Of a DNA stretch of 64,000 bases, positions 1-11,747 are shown piece by piece; position 1 is the stretch's first letter; each line of letters begins with the position of its first letter. A model generated the notes under the pieces. It saw only the letters and a list, made by a program, of their open reading frames with translations. It searched no databases and was not told the DNA's origin. The position numbers and the translations under genes are program-made. The stretch is from Pyxidicoccus parkwaysis (GTDB lineage Bacteria; Myxococcota; Myxococcia; Myxococcales; Myxococcaceae): NCBI RefSeq assembly GCF_017301735.1, contig NZ_CP071090.1, forward strand, positions 5,694,001 to 5,758,000, given 5' to 3'.

Positions 1-19
1 AAGACCTCCGCGGGGTCTT
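1..19. terminator. Short hairpin at the window edge
   Basis: AAGACC at 1-6 is complementary to GGTCTT at 14-19, giving a compact GC-rich hairpin. It may be the end of a terminator for a gene to the left of the window. No T-run is visible and the sequence is cut by the edge. The rest of 20-134 holds no gene that I can see. Confidence 0.25.
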
Positions 20-134
20 CTCCGGGAACCCGGAGCGCGGAAGGCCTCTTCCGTCCCGCTCGGTCGCCTGCCCCACCCGGGCGGCGCGGGCCTACCGCAC
101 CGCGCCACCCACCGTGAGCGAGCCCGGCCTACAT

Positions 135-1286
135 TCAGAGCCCGAGCTGCTTGGCGATGATTTCGTTCATCACCTCGCTGGTGCCACCGCCGATGGGGCC
201 CAGGCGCGCGTCGCGCCAGTGGCGCTGGATGTCGTACTCCATCATGTAGCCGGCGCCACCGTGGAGCTGGAGGCACTCGTCCGCCACGCGGCACGCCGTC
301 TCGGTGGCCACCTTCTTGGCCATGGACGTCTGGGCGACGGCCCACTCGCCGGCCACGTGCAGGCGCAGCGCGTGGTACGTGAGCTGCCGCGCGCACTCGC
401 GGGCGGTGTAGAGGTCCGCCAGCTTGTGGCGCACCACCTGGAACTGGTTGAGCGACTGGCCGAAGGCGCGGCGCGACTTCACGTGCTCCAGCGCCTTCTC
501 CAGCATGTCGTCCATGGCGCCCACCGCGCCCAGGGCGAGCGAGAGGCGCTCCCACTGGAAGTTGCCCATGATTTGCGAGAAGCCCTGCCCCTCCACACCG
601 AGCAGGTTCTCCGCGGGCACGCGGCAGTCCTCGAAGAAGAGCTCCGCGGTGTCCGAGGCGCGCCAGCCCACCTTCTTCAGCTTGCGGCCCACGCTGAAGC
701 CCGGCATGCCCTTCTCCACCACCAGCATGGACAGGCCCTTGTGGCCCCGGTCCGGGTCCGTCTTCACGGCCAGCACCACGAAGTCCGCGCGCACGCCGTT
801 GGTGATGTACGTCTTGGAGCCGTTGACGACGTAGGAGTCACCGTCGCGCCGCGCGGTGGTGCGCAGGCCCGCCACGTCCGAGCCGGCGTCGGGCTCGGTG
901 ATGCCGAGCGCGCCGACCTTCTCGCCGCGGATGGCGGGGGCCAGCCAGCGGCGCTTCTGCGCGTCCGTGCCGAAGAGGTGGATGGGGCCTGTCGAGATGG
1001 TGAACTGCGCCCCCAGGCCCGCGGACACGCCGCCGGAGCCGCAGCGGCCCAACTCCTCCAGCAGCACCGCCTCGTAGAGCTCTCCGGCCGCCGAGCCCCC
1101 GTACTCCGCCGGGTACTTCAGCCCGAGAAACCCCAGCTCGCCGAAGCGCGTGAAGAGCTCCCGGGGGAACTCCTCGCGCTCCTCCCACTCCGCCACGAAG
1201 GGGAGGATTTCCTTGTCCACCACCGCCCTCACCGTGCGGCGAAACGCGTCATGCTCTTCCAGGTACAGCCCATGCCCGTGCAGCAT
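135..1286 (-). CDS. Acyl-CoA dehydrogenase
   Basis: A 383-aa flavoenzyme that would oxidise an acyl-CoA to the trans-2-enoyl-CoA and pass electrons to ETF in the cytoplasm. The family signature ITEPDAGSD lies mid-protein and the C-terminal signature LHGGAGYM is followed by IGGGTSEV. The medium-chain enzymes have a catalytic Glu in YEGT near the C-terminus; here that position is Gly. This matches the isovaleryl-CoA/long-chain type, where the base is the Glu in an ERL segment, and WERL is present here. The open frame extends back over tRNA-Cys to 1466, so I start at the internal ATG at 1286, which gives the usual family length. That start has GGAG directly abutting it, so it is not certain. Substrate is unknown. 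It stands alone, with no ETF or thiolase beside it. Confidence 0.9.
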   Translation of the reverse strand: MLHGHGLYLEEHDAFRRTVRAVVDKEILPFVAEWEEREEFPRELFTRFGELGFLGLKYPAEYGGSAAGELYEAVLLEELGRCGSGGVSAGLGAQFTISTGPIHLFGTDAQKRRWLAPAIRGEKVGALGITEPDAGSDVAGLRTTARRDGDSYVVNGSKTYITNGVRADFVVLAVKTDPDRGHKGLSMLVVEKGMPGFSVGRKLKKVGWRASDTAELFFEDCRVPAENLLGVEGQGFSQIMGNFQWERLSLALGAVGAMDDMLEKALEHVKSRRAFGQSLNQFQVVRHKLADLYTARECARQLTYHALRLHVAGEWAVAQTSMAKKVATETACRVADECLQLHGGAGYMMEYDIQRHWRDARLGPIGGGTSEVMNEIIAKQLGL

Positions 1287-1393
1287 CTCCAGGACACCTT
1301 TCTCTTCGGGGGCCGCGACGCGCACCCGGGGTGGAACGTTTTTGCGGGTGTCATGGTAGCGGGACGCAATGCGTCCACGCTGCTGTTGCATCC

Positions 1394-1423
1394 TTGACCG
1401 GGCGGCGGCCGGCTGCGTATAAA
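1394..1423 (+). promoter_or_regulatory. Sigma-70-type promoter of tRNA-Cys
   Basis: TTGACC at 1394-1399 and TATAAA at 1418-1423 are separated by 18 nt. Initiation about 7 nt downstream would place the start of transcription about 10 nt before the tRNA. This is the best housekeeping-type promoter in the window. Confidence 0.75.
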
Positions 1424-1440
1424 GCCGACCCCATCCTCTC

Positions 1441-1512
1441 GGCGCCATAGCCAAGTGGTAAGGCAAAGGTCTGCAAAACCTTCATTCCCCGGTTCGAATC
1501 CGGGTGGCGCCT
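1441..1512 (+). tRNA. tRNA-Cys (GCA anticodon)
   Basis: A 72-nt cloverleaf. The acceptor arm GGCGCCA (1441-1447) pairs with TGGCGCC (1505-1511). The anticodon loop contains GCA flanked by CT and AA, and the T-loop reads GTTCGAATC with a CCGG/CCGG-type stem. The discriminator base is T at 1512, which is the cysteine tRNA identity base. CCA is not encoded and must be added after transcription. A strong promoter precedes it and a perfect 12-bp hairpin follows it, so it is a single-gene transcription unit. Confidence 0.95.
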
Positions 1513-1522
1513 CAAAGACAAA

Positions 1523-1554
1523 GGCCCGATGCGGAAGCTGCTCCGCATCGGGCC
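1523..1554. terminator. Intrinsic terminator after tRNA-Cys
   Basis: A perfect 12-bp stem, GGCCCGATGCGG (1523-1534) and its complement (1543-1554), has an 8-nt loop and is followed by TCGTCGTTTCC. It lies 10 nt after the tRNA. It may also stop transcription from the beta-helix gene that ends at 1668 on the other strand. Nothing else is seen in 1555-1667. Confidence 0.75.
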
Positions 1555-1667
1555 TCGTCGTTTCCAGGTACTGATTCCCGCTGCCAGCTGCGTGGGCGCA
1601 TGGCCCGACGTTGCGCCGTCCCCGGCCGCCGCGCGAGCGAGCCGGGGCATGGGGCAGGCCGCCAGCG

Positions 1668-3344
1668 TCAGCAGCCCAATTCCACCGCGCCGATGTCCGG
1701 GCTGGCGCCGCAGAAGGGCAGGCCCACGTCGGTGCCCTTGTCCACCGCCGCGGCGCCGGGGGCGAAGGCCTCGCCCAAATCAGACGGGCCGGACGTGGAC
1801 GTGGTGTCGCCGGTGGCGGCCTTGAACTGGTCCAGTCCCTGGAGCGCCCCGTTCTGCTTGAACTGCGCGCCGGCCGGGAAGAGGTTGGCCGCCATCTTCA
1901 TGCCCGGAGCCTGGCCGCCCAGGTCCACCGCGACGGGCGCGGCATCCACGATGTTGTTCTGCACCACCGGGGACTGCGTGGGCCCGCCGGTGCCGTGGCC
2001 GATGATGAGCGCCGTGGCCACGCGCGCAATCGTGTTGTTGACCACCACCGTGCCGTTGGAGTTCTCCAGGCGGATGCCGGTGCCCTCGCCGCCGCCCTCG
2101 GTGGTGATGTCGTGCACGCGGTTGCGCCGGATGATGATGCCGGTGGGCAGGGGGCCTTCGTGGTTGCCACCCACGGAGATGCCCTTGGCACCGTCATAGA
2201 TTTCATTGTCCTCCACCGTCACGTTCTGCGCGGAGTAGTGGACCACCACCACGTCACCCTTCGCCGTGGACGTCGGGCGGAACTGGTGCATGCGGTTGTT
2301 GCGGATGGCGACGTTGTGGCACGTCTTGATGTCCACCGCGTTCTCCCGGTTGCCGTAGAGGTGGTTGTTCTCCACCACCAGGCCGTCCGCGGGAGGCAGC
2401 GAGCTGAAGCCCTCGGGCCCCAGGCACTGCACGGAGTCACCCGAGTTGTCGTGGATGTCGTTGTTGCGCACGGTGATGTCGTGCGACGTCGGCTGCACCA
2501 CCACGCCGTGCGAGTCCTTGTTGCCGGTGTTCCGCACGAAGTCGTGGATGTGGTTGTTCTCGATGGTGGCGCCGGTGGCGTTGCCGAACGTCGTCACGCC
2601 GGCCCCGCCGCCGCCATGGTGCAGCTCCGAGTTGGCCAGCACCGAGCCCTGCACGTTGCCCTCGAAGGTGACGCCGAAGAAGGCCTGGCCCTGCACGTCG
2701 ATGTCGAAGCCGTCGATGACCCAGTTGGGCCGGCGCACCTGCACGAGCGCGCCTCCGCCGTTGCCGGGGATGAGGTGCGGACGGCCCTCGCCCTGGAGCG
2801 TGATTTTCGCCTCCGCGGTGCCGGGCTTCACGTTGTCGGCGAGGAGGATGCGCTCGTTGTAGGTGCCCGCGAGGACGCGGACGACCTCGCCGGGGTTGGC
2901 CTGGGTGATGGCCTTCGCAATCGTGCGGAAGGGCTGCGCGGCGCTGCCGTCGCCGGCGTCGTTGCCAGAGGGGCTCACCACCCACTCACGGGTGAAGGAG
3001 GGCGTGACAGCCGCCAGCGCGGAGGCCTTGGTGCCCGGCTGGGGGCCCGGCTCGGCGATGTTCGCGTGGTCCGCGTGCTCGGGCAGGGATTCCACGGGCG
3101 TGTTGGGCACGGGCTGCACGCCGAGGGGCGGCTCGGCACCGGAGTCCGCCGCGGGCGCTCCCGGGGTGGCGGGGGCCGAGGGAGCCGGAGCCGCGGGGTC
3201 GGGCGTCGGAGCGGACGGGTTGCCCGGCTGGAGGTTGGGAAGGGGGAACAGCCCATCAGCGTGCGCGGTCGCGCCGAGCATGAGCAGGCTCGCGGCCAGG
3301 GCGGCCGTCGGGGTCTTCTTCAGGAGGGCTCGTCGAATTCGCAT
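1668..3344 (-). CDS. Exported right-handed beta-helix protein
   Basis: 558 aa. Residues 1-30 are a Sec signal peptide (basic MRIRRALLKK start, Ala/Leu core, AHADG cleavage region). A Pro/Ala-rich linker follows to about residue 95. The segment beginning VSPSGNDAGDGS then PFRTIAKAI is typical of DUF1565/parallel beta-helix proteins. The rest is a ladder of Asn-rich rungs (VVENNHLYGN, AIRNNRMH, IIRRNRVHDI), as in pectate-lyase-like folds. It ends CGASPDIGAVELGC, a common C-terminus for exported beta-helix proteins. These proteins often bind or cut polysaccharides, but no catalytic site can be named. It is divergent from the SpoIID-like gene across about 120 bp. The open frame continues upstream across that gene, so I used the ATG that begins the signal peptide. 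Confidence 0.85.
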   Translation of the reverse strand: MRIRRALLKKTPTAALAASLLMLGATAHADGLFPLPNLQPGNPSAPTPDPAAPAPSAPATPGAPAADSGAEPPLGVQPVPNTPVESLPEHADHANIAEPGPQPGTKASALAAVTPSFTREWVVSPSGNDAGDGSAAQPFRTIAKAITQANPGEVVRVLAGTYNERILLADNVKPGTAEAKITLQGEGRPHLIPGNGGGALVQVRRPNWVIDGFDIDVQGQAFFGVTFEGNVQGSVLANSELHHGGGGAGVTTFGNATGATIENNHIHDFVRNTGNKDSHGVVVQPTSHDITVRNNDIHDNSGDSVQCLGPEGFSSLPPADGLVVENNHLYGNRENAVDIKTCHNVAIRNNRMHQFRPTSTAKGDVVVVHYSAQNVTVEDNEIYDGAKGISVGGNHEGPLPTGIIIRRNRVHDITTEGGGEGTGIRLENSNGTVVVNNTIARVATALIIGHGTGGPTQSPVVQNNIVDAAPVAVDLGGQAPGMKMAANLFPAGAQFKQNGALQGLDQFKAATGDTTSTSGPSDLGEAFAPGAAAVDKGTDVGLPFCGASPDIGAVELGC

Positions 3345-3424
3345 GAGCACGGGCAACGCCGGAGCGGTTGCGTTGTATTCACGCCATGTCCGGGCTGACC
3401 CGGCGCCCCGGAGGCCATCCGGCC

Positions 3425-3454
3425 GTGACAGCCCACGGGGGCCGAGACTACGGT
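3425..3454 (+). promoter_or_regulatory. Candidate promoter with -10 box next to the start codon
   Basis: GTGACA (3425-3430) and TACGGT (3449-3454) are spaced 18 nt apart, and the -10 box ends 10 nt before the GTG at 3465. No Shine-Dalgarno intervenes, so the transcript would be leaderless or have a 2-4 nt leader. The match is by eye. Confidence 0.4.
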
Positions 3455-3464
3455 GGCGCCCTCC

Positions 3465-5336
3465 GTGCGACTCGTCGTCCCGCTGCTCCTGGCCACCCTC
3501 CTGCTCTCGTCGTGCGCGAGCCCGAAGCCCGCGCCCGGCCGCGTCCCCTCCTCCACGAGCGGGCAGGCGGGCGCATCTCCGGATGGCGGCACCGCGTCTC
3601 CAGATGGCCAGCCTCCAATCGAGGGAGCCACGGACACGGGTGCTTCCCACGCAGGGACCTCCGAGGCCACCCACGGAAGCGCTGGCCCCGGCCGCGTGGA
3701 AGCAGCCGACGGTGGCCTCACCGCGAGCCCTCCCCTGCCCGGCCCGGGGGCCGAGGACCCGCTGGCCCAGGGACTGCCCGGGCCCGGAGACCTCAAGCGG
3801 CTCGACTTCCGCGGCGGCGAACCGCGCATCCCCATCCGACTCATGGAGGGCCGGCGTGAGGTGACGTTCTCCTCGCGCGGCCGCATGAAGCTGCGCTTCG
3901 GAGGCCCCAGCGACAAGGTGCTGGACGCGGCCGCGGGCACCCGGTGGTCCGTGCGCGTGACGCAGGGCGAGCCCGCGGTGCTCACCGCGCGCGTGCAGCT
4001 CGCCGAGTTCCGCTTCAACGACCGCGAGGGCCTCAACGCGGCCATGGAGGAATGGAAGGCGCGCGGAGTCGCGGTGCGCGCACACGTGCTCGGCGCGGTG
4101 TACGGCATCGCCGGCAAGGTCATCGACAACCGGCGCTACCTGCTCCTCGTCGACGAAGCCTTCACCCCCGACGCCGCGAGCCGCAAGCAGGCGGAGCTGC
4201 TGCGCGGCTACGGCGTGAGGACCACGCTCTTCGAGGAGGTGCGCACCCCGGCGAGCGCCATCCTCGAGCTGCGCGACGAGGCCGGCGTCGTCGTGGGCCT
4301 CGCGCAGGACAAGCTCGACGCCGAGACGCCGGACGGCGCGGGCTTCGACGTGCGTCAGGTGGAGTACGGCGTCGGCTACGACTTCCACGGCTTCGAGGAC
4401 CGCACCTTCCGGGGCGCGCTCCAGCTCGTGGTGGACCGCGCCGGCATGCTGGCCGTGGTCAACGTGGTGCCCCTGGAGGACCTGCTCAAGGGGCTGGTGC
4501 CCTCGGAAATCTTCGCGCGCGCCCACCCGGAGGCGCTCAAGGCGCAGGCCGTCACCGCCCGCGGCGAGCTGCTGGCCAAGGTGGGCATCAAGCACCTCGC
4601 GGACCCGTACCTGCTCTGTTCGGAGCAGCACTGCGCCGTGTACCGGGGACGCACCGGCGAGGTGGCCAGCACCACCGCCGCCGTGGAGGCCACCCGGGGC
4701 GAGGCCCTCTTCAGCCAGGACGGGCGCCTGGTGGACTCCGTGTACAGCGCCGTGTGCGGCGGCCACACCGAGGACAACGACGTGGTGTGGGGCGGCCCGC
4801 CGGACCCCAACCTGCGCGGGCGGCCGGACGTGCTGCCCTCGGCGGGAGGTCACTATCCCCTGCCGGCCCACCTGGAGGAATGGCTCGCGGCCACCGACCT
4901 GCCGGCCGCCTGCCGCCTGTCCAGCTTCGCGCAGCCGAGCAAGTTCCGCTGGGAGAAGCGATTCACCGCCGAGCAGGTCAACGCCTTCACCCGCCAGCTC
5001 GGCATCGGCCGGGTGCAGGCCCTGGCCTTCTCCGAGCGAGGGGTGTCCGGCCGGGCCCGCGTGCTGACACTGTCCGGTGATTTGGGCGCCACGCAGATTC
5101 GCGGGGAGCTGAACATCCGCCGCCTCTTCGGGATGCTGAACAGCAGCATGGCGGTGGTGACGGCCGAGCGGAATGCCGAGGGCCAGATTACAGGCTGGCT
5201 TTTCCGTGGCGGCGGGTGGGGCCACGGAGTAGGGATGTGCCAGACAGGCGCCATCGGCCGGGCGGAGGCCGGGCAGCGCTACCAGGACATCCTCCGTCAC
5301 TACTTCAACGGCGCCGAGGTGGCCCCCATCTATTGA
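3465..5336 (+). CDS. SpoIID/LytB-domain lipoprotein
   Basis: 623 aa from the GTG at 3465; another GTG at 3453 overlaps the likely -10 box. The protein starts with a lipoprotein signal (LLLATLLLSSCAS), then a low-complexity Gly/Ser/Pro linker to about residue 110. The C-terminal half carries the SpoIID/LytB domain. It includes the VPSEI segment, where the Glu corresponds to the catalytic Glu of SpoIID, then HPEALKAQAVTAR, the SAVCGGHTE segment, and the terminal GGGWGHGVGMCQTGA motif. SpoIID is a lytic transglycosylase acting on denuded glycan strands. In a non-endosporulating Gram-negative this is presumably a periplasmic, outer-membrane-tethered peptidoglycan remodelling enzyme or amidase enhancer. 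A role in cell shape or myxospore wall change is inference. Confidence 0.88.
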   Translation: MRLVVPLLLATLLLSSCASPKPAPGRVPSSTSGQAGASPDGGTASPDGQPPIEGATDTGASHAGTSEATHGSAGPGRVEAADGGLTASPPLPGPGAEDPLAQGLPGPGDLKRLDFRGGEPRIPIRLMEGRREVTFSSRGRMKLRFGGPSDKVLDAAAGTRWSVRVTQGEPAVLTARVQLAEFRFNDREGLNAAMEEWKARGVAVRAHVLGAVYGIAGKVIDNRRYLLLVDEAFTPDAASRKQAELLRGYGVRTTLFEEVRTPASAILELRDEAGVVVGLAQDKLDAETPDGAGFDVRQVEYGVGYDFHGFEDRTFRGALQLVVDRAGMLAVVNVVPLEDLLKGLVPSEIFARAHPEALKAQAVTARGELLAKVGIKHLADPYLLCSEQHCAVYRGRTGEVASTTAAVEATRGEALFSQDGRLVDSVYSAVCGGHTEDNDVVWGGPPDPNLRGRPDVLPSAGGHYPLPAHLEEWLAATDLPAACRLSSFAQPSKFRWEKRFTAEQVNAFTRQLGIGRVQALAFSERGVSGRARVLTLSGDLGATQIRGELNIRRLFGMLNSSMAVVTAERNAEGQITGWLFRGGGWGHGVGMCQTGAIGRAEAGQRYQDILRHYFNGAEVAPIY

Positions 5337-5425
5337 TGCCTGGAGGGGGACGGCTCATGCGTACCAGTGCACGTCTCGCGAATCTCCTCCCCTGCCCACC
5401 TGTTCTGCCGCGAACGGGACGGGAC

Positions 5426-5452
5426 TAGACAGCCGGCCCGGAGGTTTATCAT
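5426..5452 (+). promoter_or_regulatory. Candidate promoter overlapping the start of the TonB-like gene
   Basis: TAGACA (5426-5431) and TATCAT (5447-5452) are spaced 15 nt apart, which is a little short. The -10 box lies 6 nt before the GTG at 5459, so initiation would be at or next to the start codon. GGAGG at 5440-5444 is 14 nt from the GTG, too far for a normal ribosome site. Confidence 0.35.
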
Positions 5453-5458
5453 CGCGCC

Positions 5459-6700
5459 GTGAGCACGGGTTCTTCTCCTACAGACTGGCGCCGCCGGAAG
5501 CGGCAGGGCTCCCCGTGGCGCGTCGTCGCCGCGGTGGCGCTCGCCCTCCTGCTGCACGCCGTCTACGTGGGCGCCGTGCTGCTCTCGGGCAGCCTCGCGT
5601 CCGCTTCCAGGGAAAAGCAGCCCCACAAGCCCACCTCCGTGGTCGTCCGTCCCCTCACCGCCGACCAGTGGGCGAAGAACCGTGGCCAGGTGGACCCGCG
5701 CTCCAAGCAGCAGGTGTCCGAGCGCCCCAGGTCCAAGGAGAAGAAGGAAGAGGAAAAGAAGCCCGAGGAGAAGCCCAAGGGTCAGGTGGTGGACGTCGCG
5801 CCGGGCAACAACGAGGTGGACCCGAACGCGAAGTACCTCGCGGAGAGCGACAACCGCACCAAGAAGGAGACGCGCTCCCGCGAGCAGACGCCCTTCTACC
5901 GCAACGCCATGCCGCAGCGGACGGCGCCGCAGGCGCAGGAAGGCGCGAACGCGAACCAGGACCAGGCGCCGCGCACGGCCGGAAACAACGGCGCGGGCAA
6001 CGACGAGAAGCCCATGGCCGAGGCCCAGCGCAAGCCCTCCTTCGAGATTCCCGACGCGCGCAAGAAGAACGAAGTCGCCGTGAAGACGGACCCCAACACC
6101 CGGGGGCCGGGCCTCACGGTGAATCAGCAGAACGAGAGCGACGAGCTGACGGGCAACTCGAAGCGCCTGAAGATTCAACCGGGCGTGGGCGGCGAGGAGG
6201 AGGGCTCGGCGGGGCGCATGGGCAGCCCGGGCATGGCCGCGCTGCAGCCCTCGCGCGCCGCCATGGACAAGGTGGTGGGCGCCGCCCCCAATGACCACCT
6301 AGACGCGGACGAGGGCGACGAGACGCTCCTCAACACCCGCGAGTGGAAGTACGCCAGCTTCTTCAACCGCGTGAAGCAGAGCGTGGGCATGCACTGGAAC
6401 CCCAACGAGCAGCTGCGCCGCAGAGACCCGACGGGCGCGACGTACTCGGGGAAGGACCGGTACACGCTCCTGACGATTACGCTCGACGAGAAGGGCCAGC
6501 TCAAGGACGTGCAGGTGGACAAGAGCAGCGGCCTGGACTTCCTGGACCTGGAGGCCGTGTCCTCCTTCAAGCGCGCGCAGCCCTTCCCCAACCCGCCGCC
6601 GGGCCTGCTGAGCCAGGACTCGGAGGTGAAGTTCCAGTTCGGCTTCTTCATGGAGATGGGTGGCGGCCCGCGCATGCGGCTGTTCCGCCAGCCGAACTGA
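5459..6700 (+). CDS. TonB-family energy transducer-like protein
   Basis: 413 aa with GTG start. Residues 1-20 are basic and cytoplasmic, followed by one membrane anchor (VVAAVALALLLHAVYVGAVLL). A long charged, Lys/Glu/Pro-rich and Gln-rich periplasmic linker runs from about 60 to 300. The C-terminal region (FFNRVKQSVGMHWNP, then YTLLTITLDEKGQLKDVQVDKSSGLDFLDLEA) has the alpha/beta pattern of a TonB C-terminal domain, which contacts TonB boxes of outer-membrane receptors or acts in Tol-like/AglR-type systems. No ExbB/ExbD genes adjoin it. An ExbB-ExbD-ExbD cluster lies at the far right end of the window, but a link is only a possibility. Confidence 0.8.
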   Translation: MSTGSSPTDWRRRKRQGSPWRVVAAVALALLLHAVYVGAVLLSGSLASASREKQPHKPTSVVVRPLTADQWAKNRGQVDPRSKQQVSERPRSKEKKEEEKKPEEKPKGQVVDVAPGNNEVDPNAKYLAESDNRTKKETRSREQTPFYRNAMPQRTAPQAQEGANANQDQAPRTAGNNGAGNDEKPMAEAQRKPSFEIPDARKKNEVAVKTDPNTRGPGLTVNQQNESDELTGNSKRLKIQPGVGGEEEGSAGRMGSPGMAALQPSRAAMDKVVGAAPNDHLDADEGDETLLNTREWKYASFFNRVKQSVGMHWNPNEQLRRRDPTGATYSGKDRYTLLTITLDEKGQLKDVQVDKSSGLDFLDLEAVSSFKRAQPFPNPPPGLLSQDSEVKFQFGFFMEMGGGPRMRLFRQPN

Positions 6701-6773
6701 TGCACGCCCCGGCGCGCCGGTGGACGCACGACGTCCTCGCGGCCGGGCGTGCTTCCCGGTAGCTTGCCGCACC

Positions 6774-7685
6774 GTGGAAACGCCCGTCGTGGACCGCAGC
6801 CTCGCCATGCAGCAGCGCAACCGGAAGGTGCGCCTCGTGCTGCTCGCCATCCTCGGTGCCAACTGGGTGGTGGCCGCCGCCAAGCTCGCCTTTGGCCTCA
6901 TCAGCCAGTCCGCGGCGGTGACGGCGGACGGGCTGCACTCGTTCATCGACGGTGGCTCCAACGTGCTGGGCCTCGTGGCCATGGGCGTGGCGTCGCGCCC
7001 GGCGGACGAGGACCACCCCTACGGCCACGGCAAGTTCGAGGCGCTCGCGTCGCTGGGCATCGGCGCCATGATTGGCATCGGCATGCTGGAGCTGGGGCGC
7101 ATGGCGCTCGACTCGCTGCTGCACGACAAGCACCCGCAGGTGACGGCCACCATGGCGGGCGTCATGGCCGCCACCCTCGTCGTGAATCTCGCGGTGACGC
7201 GGGTGGAGCGGTACTACGGGCGCAAGTACAAGAGCTCGCTCCTGCTGGCGGACGCGAGCCACACGATGTCCGACGTCTACGTCACCCTGTCCGTACTCGT
7301 ATCCCTGTTGCTGGTGTGGCTGGGCTACCCGCGCGCGGACGGCGTCATCGCCCTGTGCGTCATGGTCTTCGTGGCGTGGGTGGCGTACGGCATCGTCCGT
7401 CACTCGGTGGGCATCCTCTCCGACACCGCGCGGTTGGACCCGGTGGAGGTGGCGCGCCGGACGCTGGAGGTGACGAGCGTGCGCTCCTGCCACGACGTGC
7501 GCAGCCGCGGCATGGAGGAGAGCGTCTACGTGGACCTCAAAATCGAGGTGGACCCGCAGCTGTCCACCGCCCAGGCCCACGAGGTGGCGGACGAGGTGGA
7601 GCGGCGCCTCCAGGAAGCCTACCCGCAGGTGGTGGACGTGGTGGTCCACGTGGAGCCGGCGCGCGGCACGCCGGCCAACGTGTAG
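6774..7685 (+). CDS. Cation diffusion facilitator (CDF) family metal transporter
   Basis: 303 aa. It shows the CDF hallmarks: HSFIDGGSN in TM2 (metal site His/Asp), HPYGHGKFE after TM2, DASHTMSDVYV in TM5 (the second Asp/His-Asp pair) and a cytosolic C-terminal ferredoxin-like domain ending VVDVVVHVEP. It should export a divalent cation such as zinc, iron or manganese in exchange for protons across the inner membrane. The metal is not predictable from the sequence. I chose the GTG at 6774; TAGCTT lies 8 nt before it and there is no Shine-Dalgarno. An in-frame ATG 12 codons later (before QQRNRKV) is the alternative start. Confidence 0.9.
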   Translation: METPVVDRSLAMQQRNRKVRLVLLAILGANWVVAAAKLAFGLISQSAAVTADGLHSFIDGGSNVLGLVAMGVASRPADEDHPYGHGKFEALASLGIGAMIGIGMLELGRMALDSLLHDKHPQVTATMAGVMAATLVVNLAVTRVERYYGRKYKSSLLLADASHTMSDVYVTLSVLVSLLLVWLGYPRADGVIALCVMVFVAWVAYGIVRHSVGILSDTARLDPVEVARRTLEVTSVRSCHDVRSRGMEESVYVDLKIEVDPQLSTAQAHEVADEVERRLQEAYPQVVDVVVHVEPARGTPANV

Positions 7686-7718
7686 CGCGCACTTAGCGCC
7701 CGCCTCGAAGCCCCTACC

Positions 7719-8138
7719 CTACCCTCCCCGCCCGCGCGCCCTGTCCTTCTCGAGGACTCCGGCGATGACGTCGAGCAGCGTCTCCAGCTTGAAGGGCTTG
7801 GCGAGAAAGCCCGCCACGCCGCGCCCCTGGAGCACCGAGCGGGACGCGGACGTCATCACCACCACCGGCACCTGCTGGACGCTCGCGTCGAGCGCCTTCG
7901 CCGTGAGGAAGGCCATGCCGTCCATCAGCGGCATCATCATGTCCAGCAGCACCAGGTCCGGCCCCTTCTCCGCCAGCAGCCGCAGCGCGTCCTGGCCGTT
8001 GCGAGCGGCCACGGCCTCATAGCCCTCGTCCTCCAGCACCTCGCACAGCGTGGCCGCGAGGATGTCTTCGTCCTCTACGACAAGGATGCGGCTCGATAGC
8101 CGGGGGTCCTCCTCCACATCGGGAGGGTTGCGGTCCAC
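7719..8138 (-). CDS. Single-domain response regulator
   Basis: 139 aa. It is a stand-alone CheY-like receiver with an acidic pocket (VVEDED), a phospho-acceptor Asp in LVLLDMMMP, the conserved Thr/Ser in VVMTSAS and the Lys in FLAKPF. There is no output domain, so it would work by protein contact or in a phosphorelay. The start is the GTG at 8138, preceded by AAGGAG at 6-nt spacing; the frame is open further upstream but lacks a ribosome site. No histidine kinase is adjacent, as is common for orphan regulators in myxobacteria. The C-terminus is Arg/Gly-rich (KDRARGRGG). Confidence 0.88.
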   Translation of the reverse strand: MDRNPPDVEEDPRLSSRILVVEDEDILAATLCEVLEDEGYEAVAARNGQDALRLLAEKGPDLVLLDMMMPLMDGMAFLTAKALDASVQQVPVVVMTSASRSVLQGRGVAGFLAKPFKLETLLDVIAGVLEKDRARGRGG

Positions 8139-8280
8139 AGGTTGCTCCTTCGTCTCCCCACCGTCATCCAGCAGACGATGAGCATCCGCGAACGAAGGCG
8201 TCGCATCCCGCCCGTCGCCCGGGCGCGGAGACGACACACCGGCCGCACGGCCGCGGGGCAACCAGGCCCGGGGCGCGCGT

Positions 8281-8320
8281 GAAAACAAAAGGGCCGCCTC
8301 CCGCGAAGGGAGACGACCCC
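8281..8320 (-). terminator. Intrinsic terminator of the gcvTHP operon
   Basis: Read on the minus strand, a GGGGTCGTCTCCC arm pairs with GGGAGGCGGCCC (with G-U pairs) across a TTCGC loop and runs directly into TTTTGTTTTC. It begins about 25 nt after the gcvP stop. This is a well-formed Rho-independent terminator. Confidence 0.8.
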
Positions 8321-8344
8321 AGGTGCTTCAGGCGCTCACGAGCC

Positions 8345-11251
<2,907 letters not shown>

Positions 11252-11330
11252 GGCAGTCGGGCTCGCATGCGAGTCGAGAGTCGAAAAAATCGAAGACCGT
11301 CACTAACAGCCGGGCGGTAGCGCTTCAGTG

Positions 11331-11717
11331 CTACGCGTTCTTGAGCAGCTCGCCATACGCGGCGGCGTCGAGGAGCTCGCTCAGTTGGCTGGTGTCCGAG
11401 ACCTCGAGCTCGATGAGCCACCCGTCCCCGTAGGGGGCCGTGTTCACGTCCTCGGGCGAGGACGTGAGCTCCTCGTTCACCTTCACCACCTTGCCGGAGA
11501 GGGGCGCGTACAGCTCGGACACGGCCTTCACGGACTCGATGGTGCCGAACGAGTCGCCCTTCGAGAGCGTGGCGCCCACCTTGGGCAGCTCCACGTAGAC
11601 CACGTCTCCCAGCTGCTGCTGGGCATGGGCGGTGACGCCCACCACCACCACCTTGCCCTGAACGCGGGCCCACTCATGCTCGTTGGTGTACTTCAGGTCC
11701 TGGGGGATGTCTGACAT
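11331..11717 (-). CDS. gcvH: Glycine cleavage system H protein
   Basis: 128 aa, the normal size for the lipoyl carrier of the glycine cleavage complex. The lipoylated lysine is in ESVKAVSE, within a region running GTIESVKAVSELYAPLSGKV. It shuttles the aminomethyl group from GcvP to GcvT and is reoxidised by lipoamide dehydrogenase, which is not in this window. The gene lies 30 nt after gcvT and has a good ribosome site (GGAG about 6 nt before the ATG). Confidence 0.97.
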   Translation of the reverse strand: MSDIPQDLKYTNEHEWARVQGKVVVVGVTAHAQQQLGDVVYVELPKVGATLSKGDSFGTIESVKAVSELYAPLSGKVVKVNEELTSSPEDVNTAPYGDGWLIELEVSDTSQLSELLDAAAYGELLKNA

Positions 11718-11747
11718 GTCCTTGCTCCTCCAACGGCGATAGGGATT

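Noticed and set aside
1287..1466. Longer start of the acyl-CoA dehydrogenase overlapping tRNA-Cys
   Set aside because: It would place coding sequence over a complete tRNA with its own promoter, and the extra residues do not fit the family.
3345..5300. Extension of the beta-helix frame to a 1210-aa protein
   Set aside because: The upstream 650 residues lie opposite the SpoIID-like gene and are shadow sequence. The signal peptide begins at 3344.
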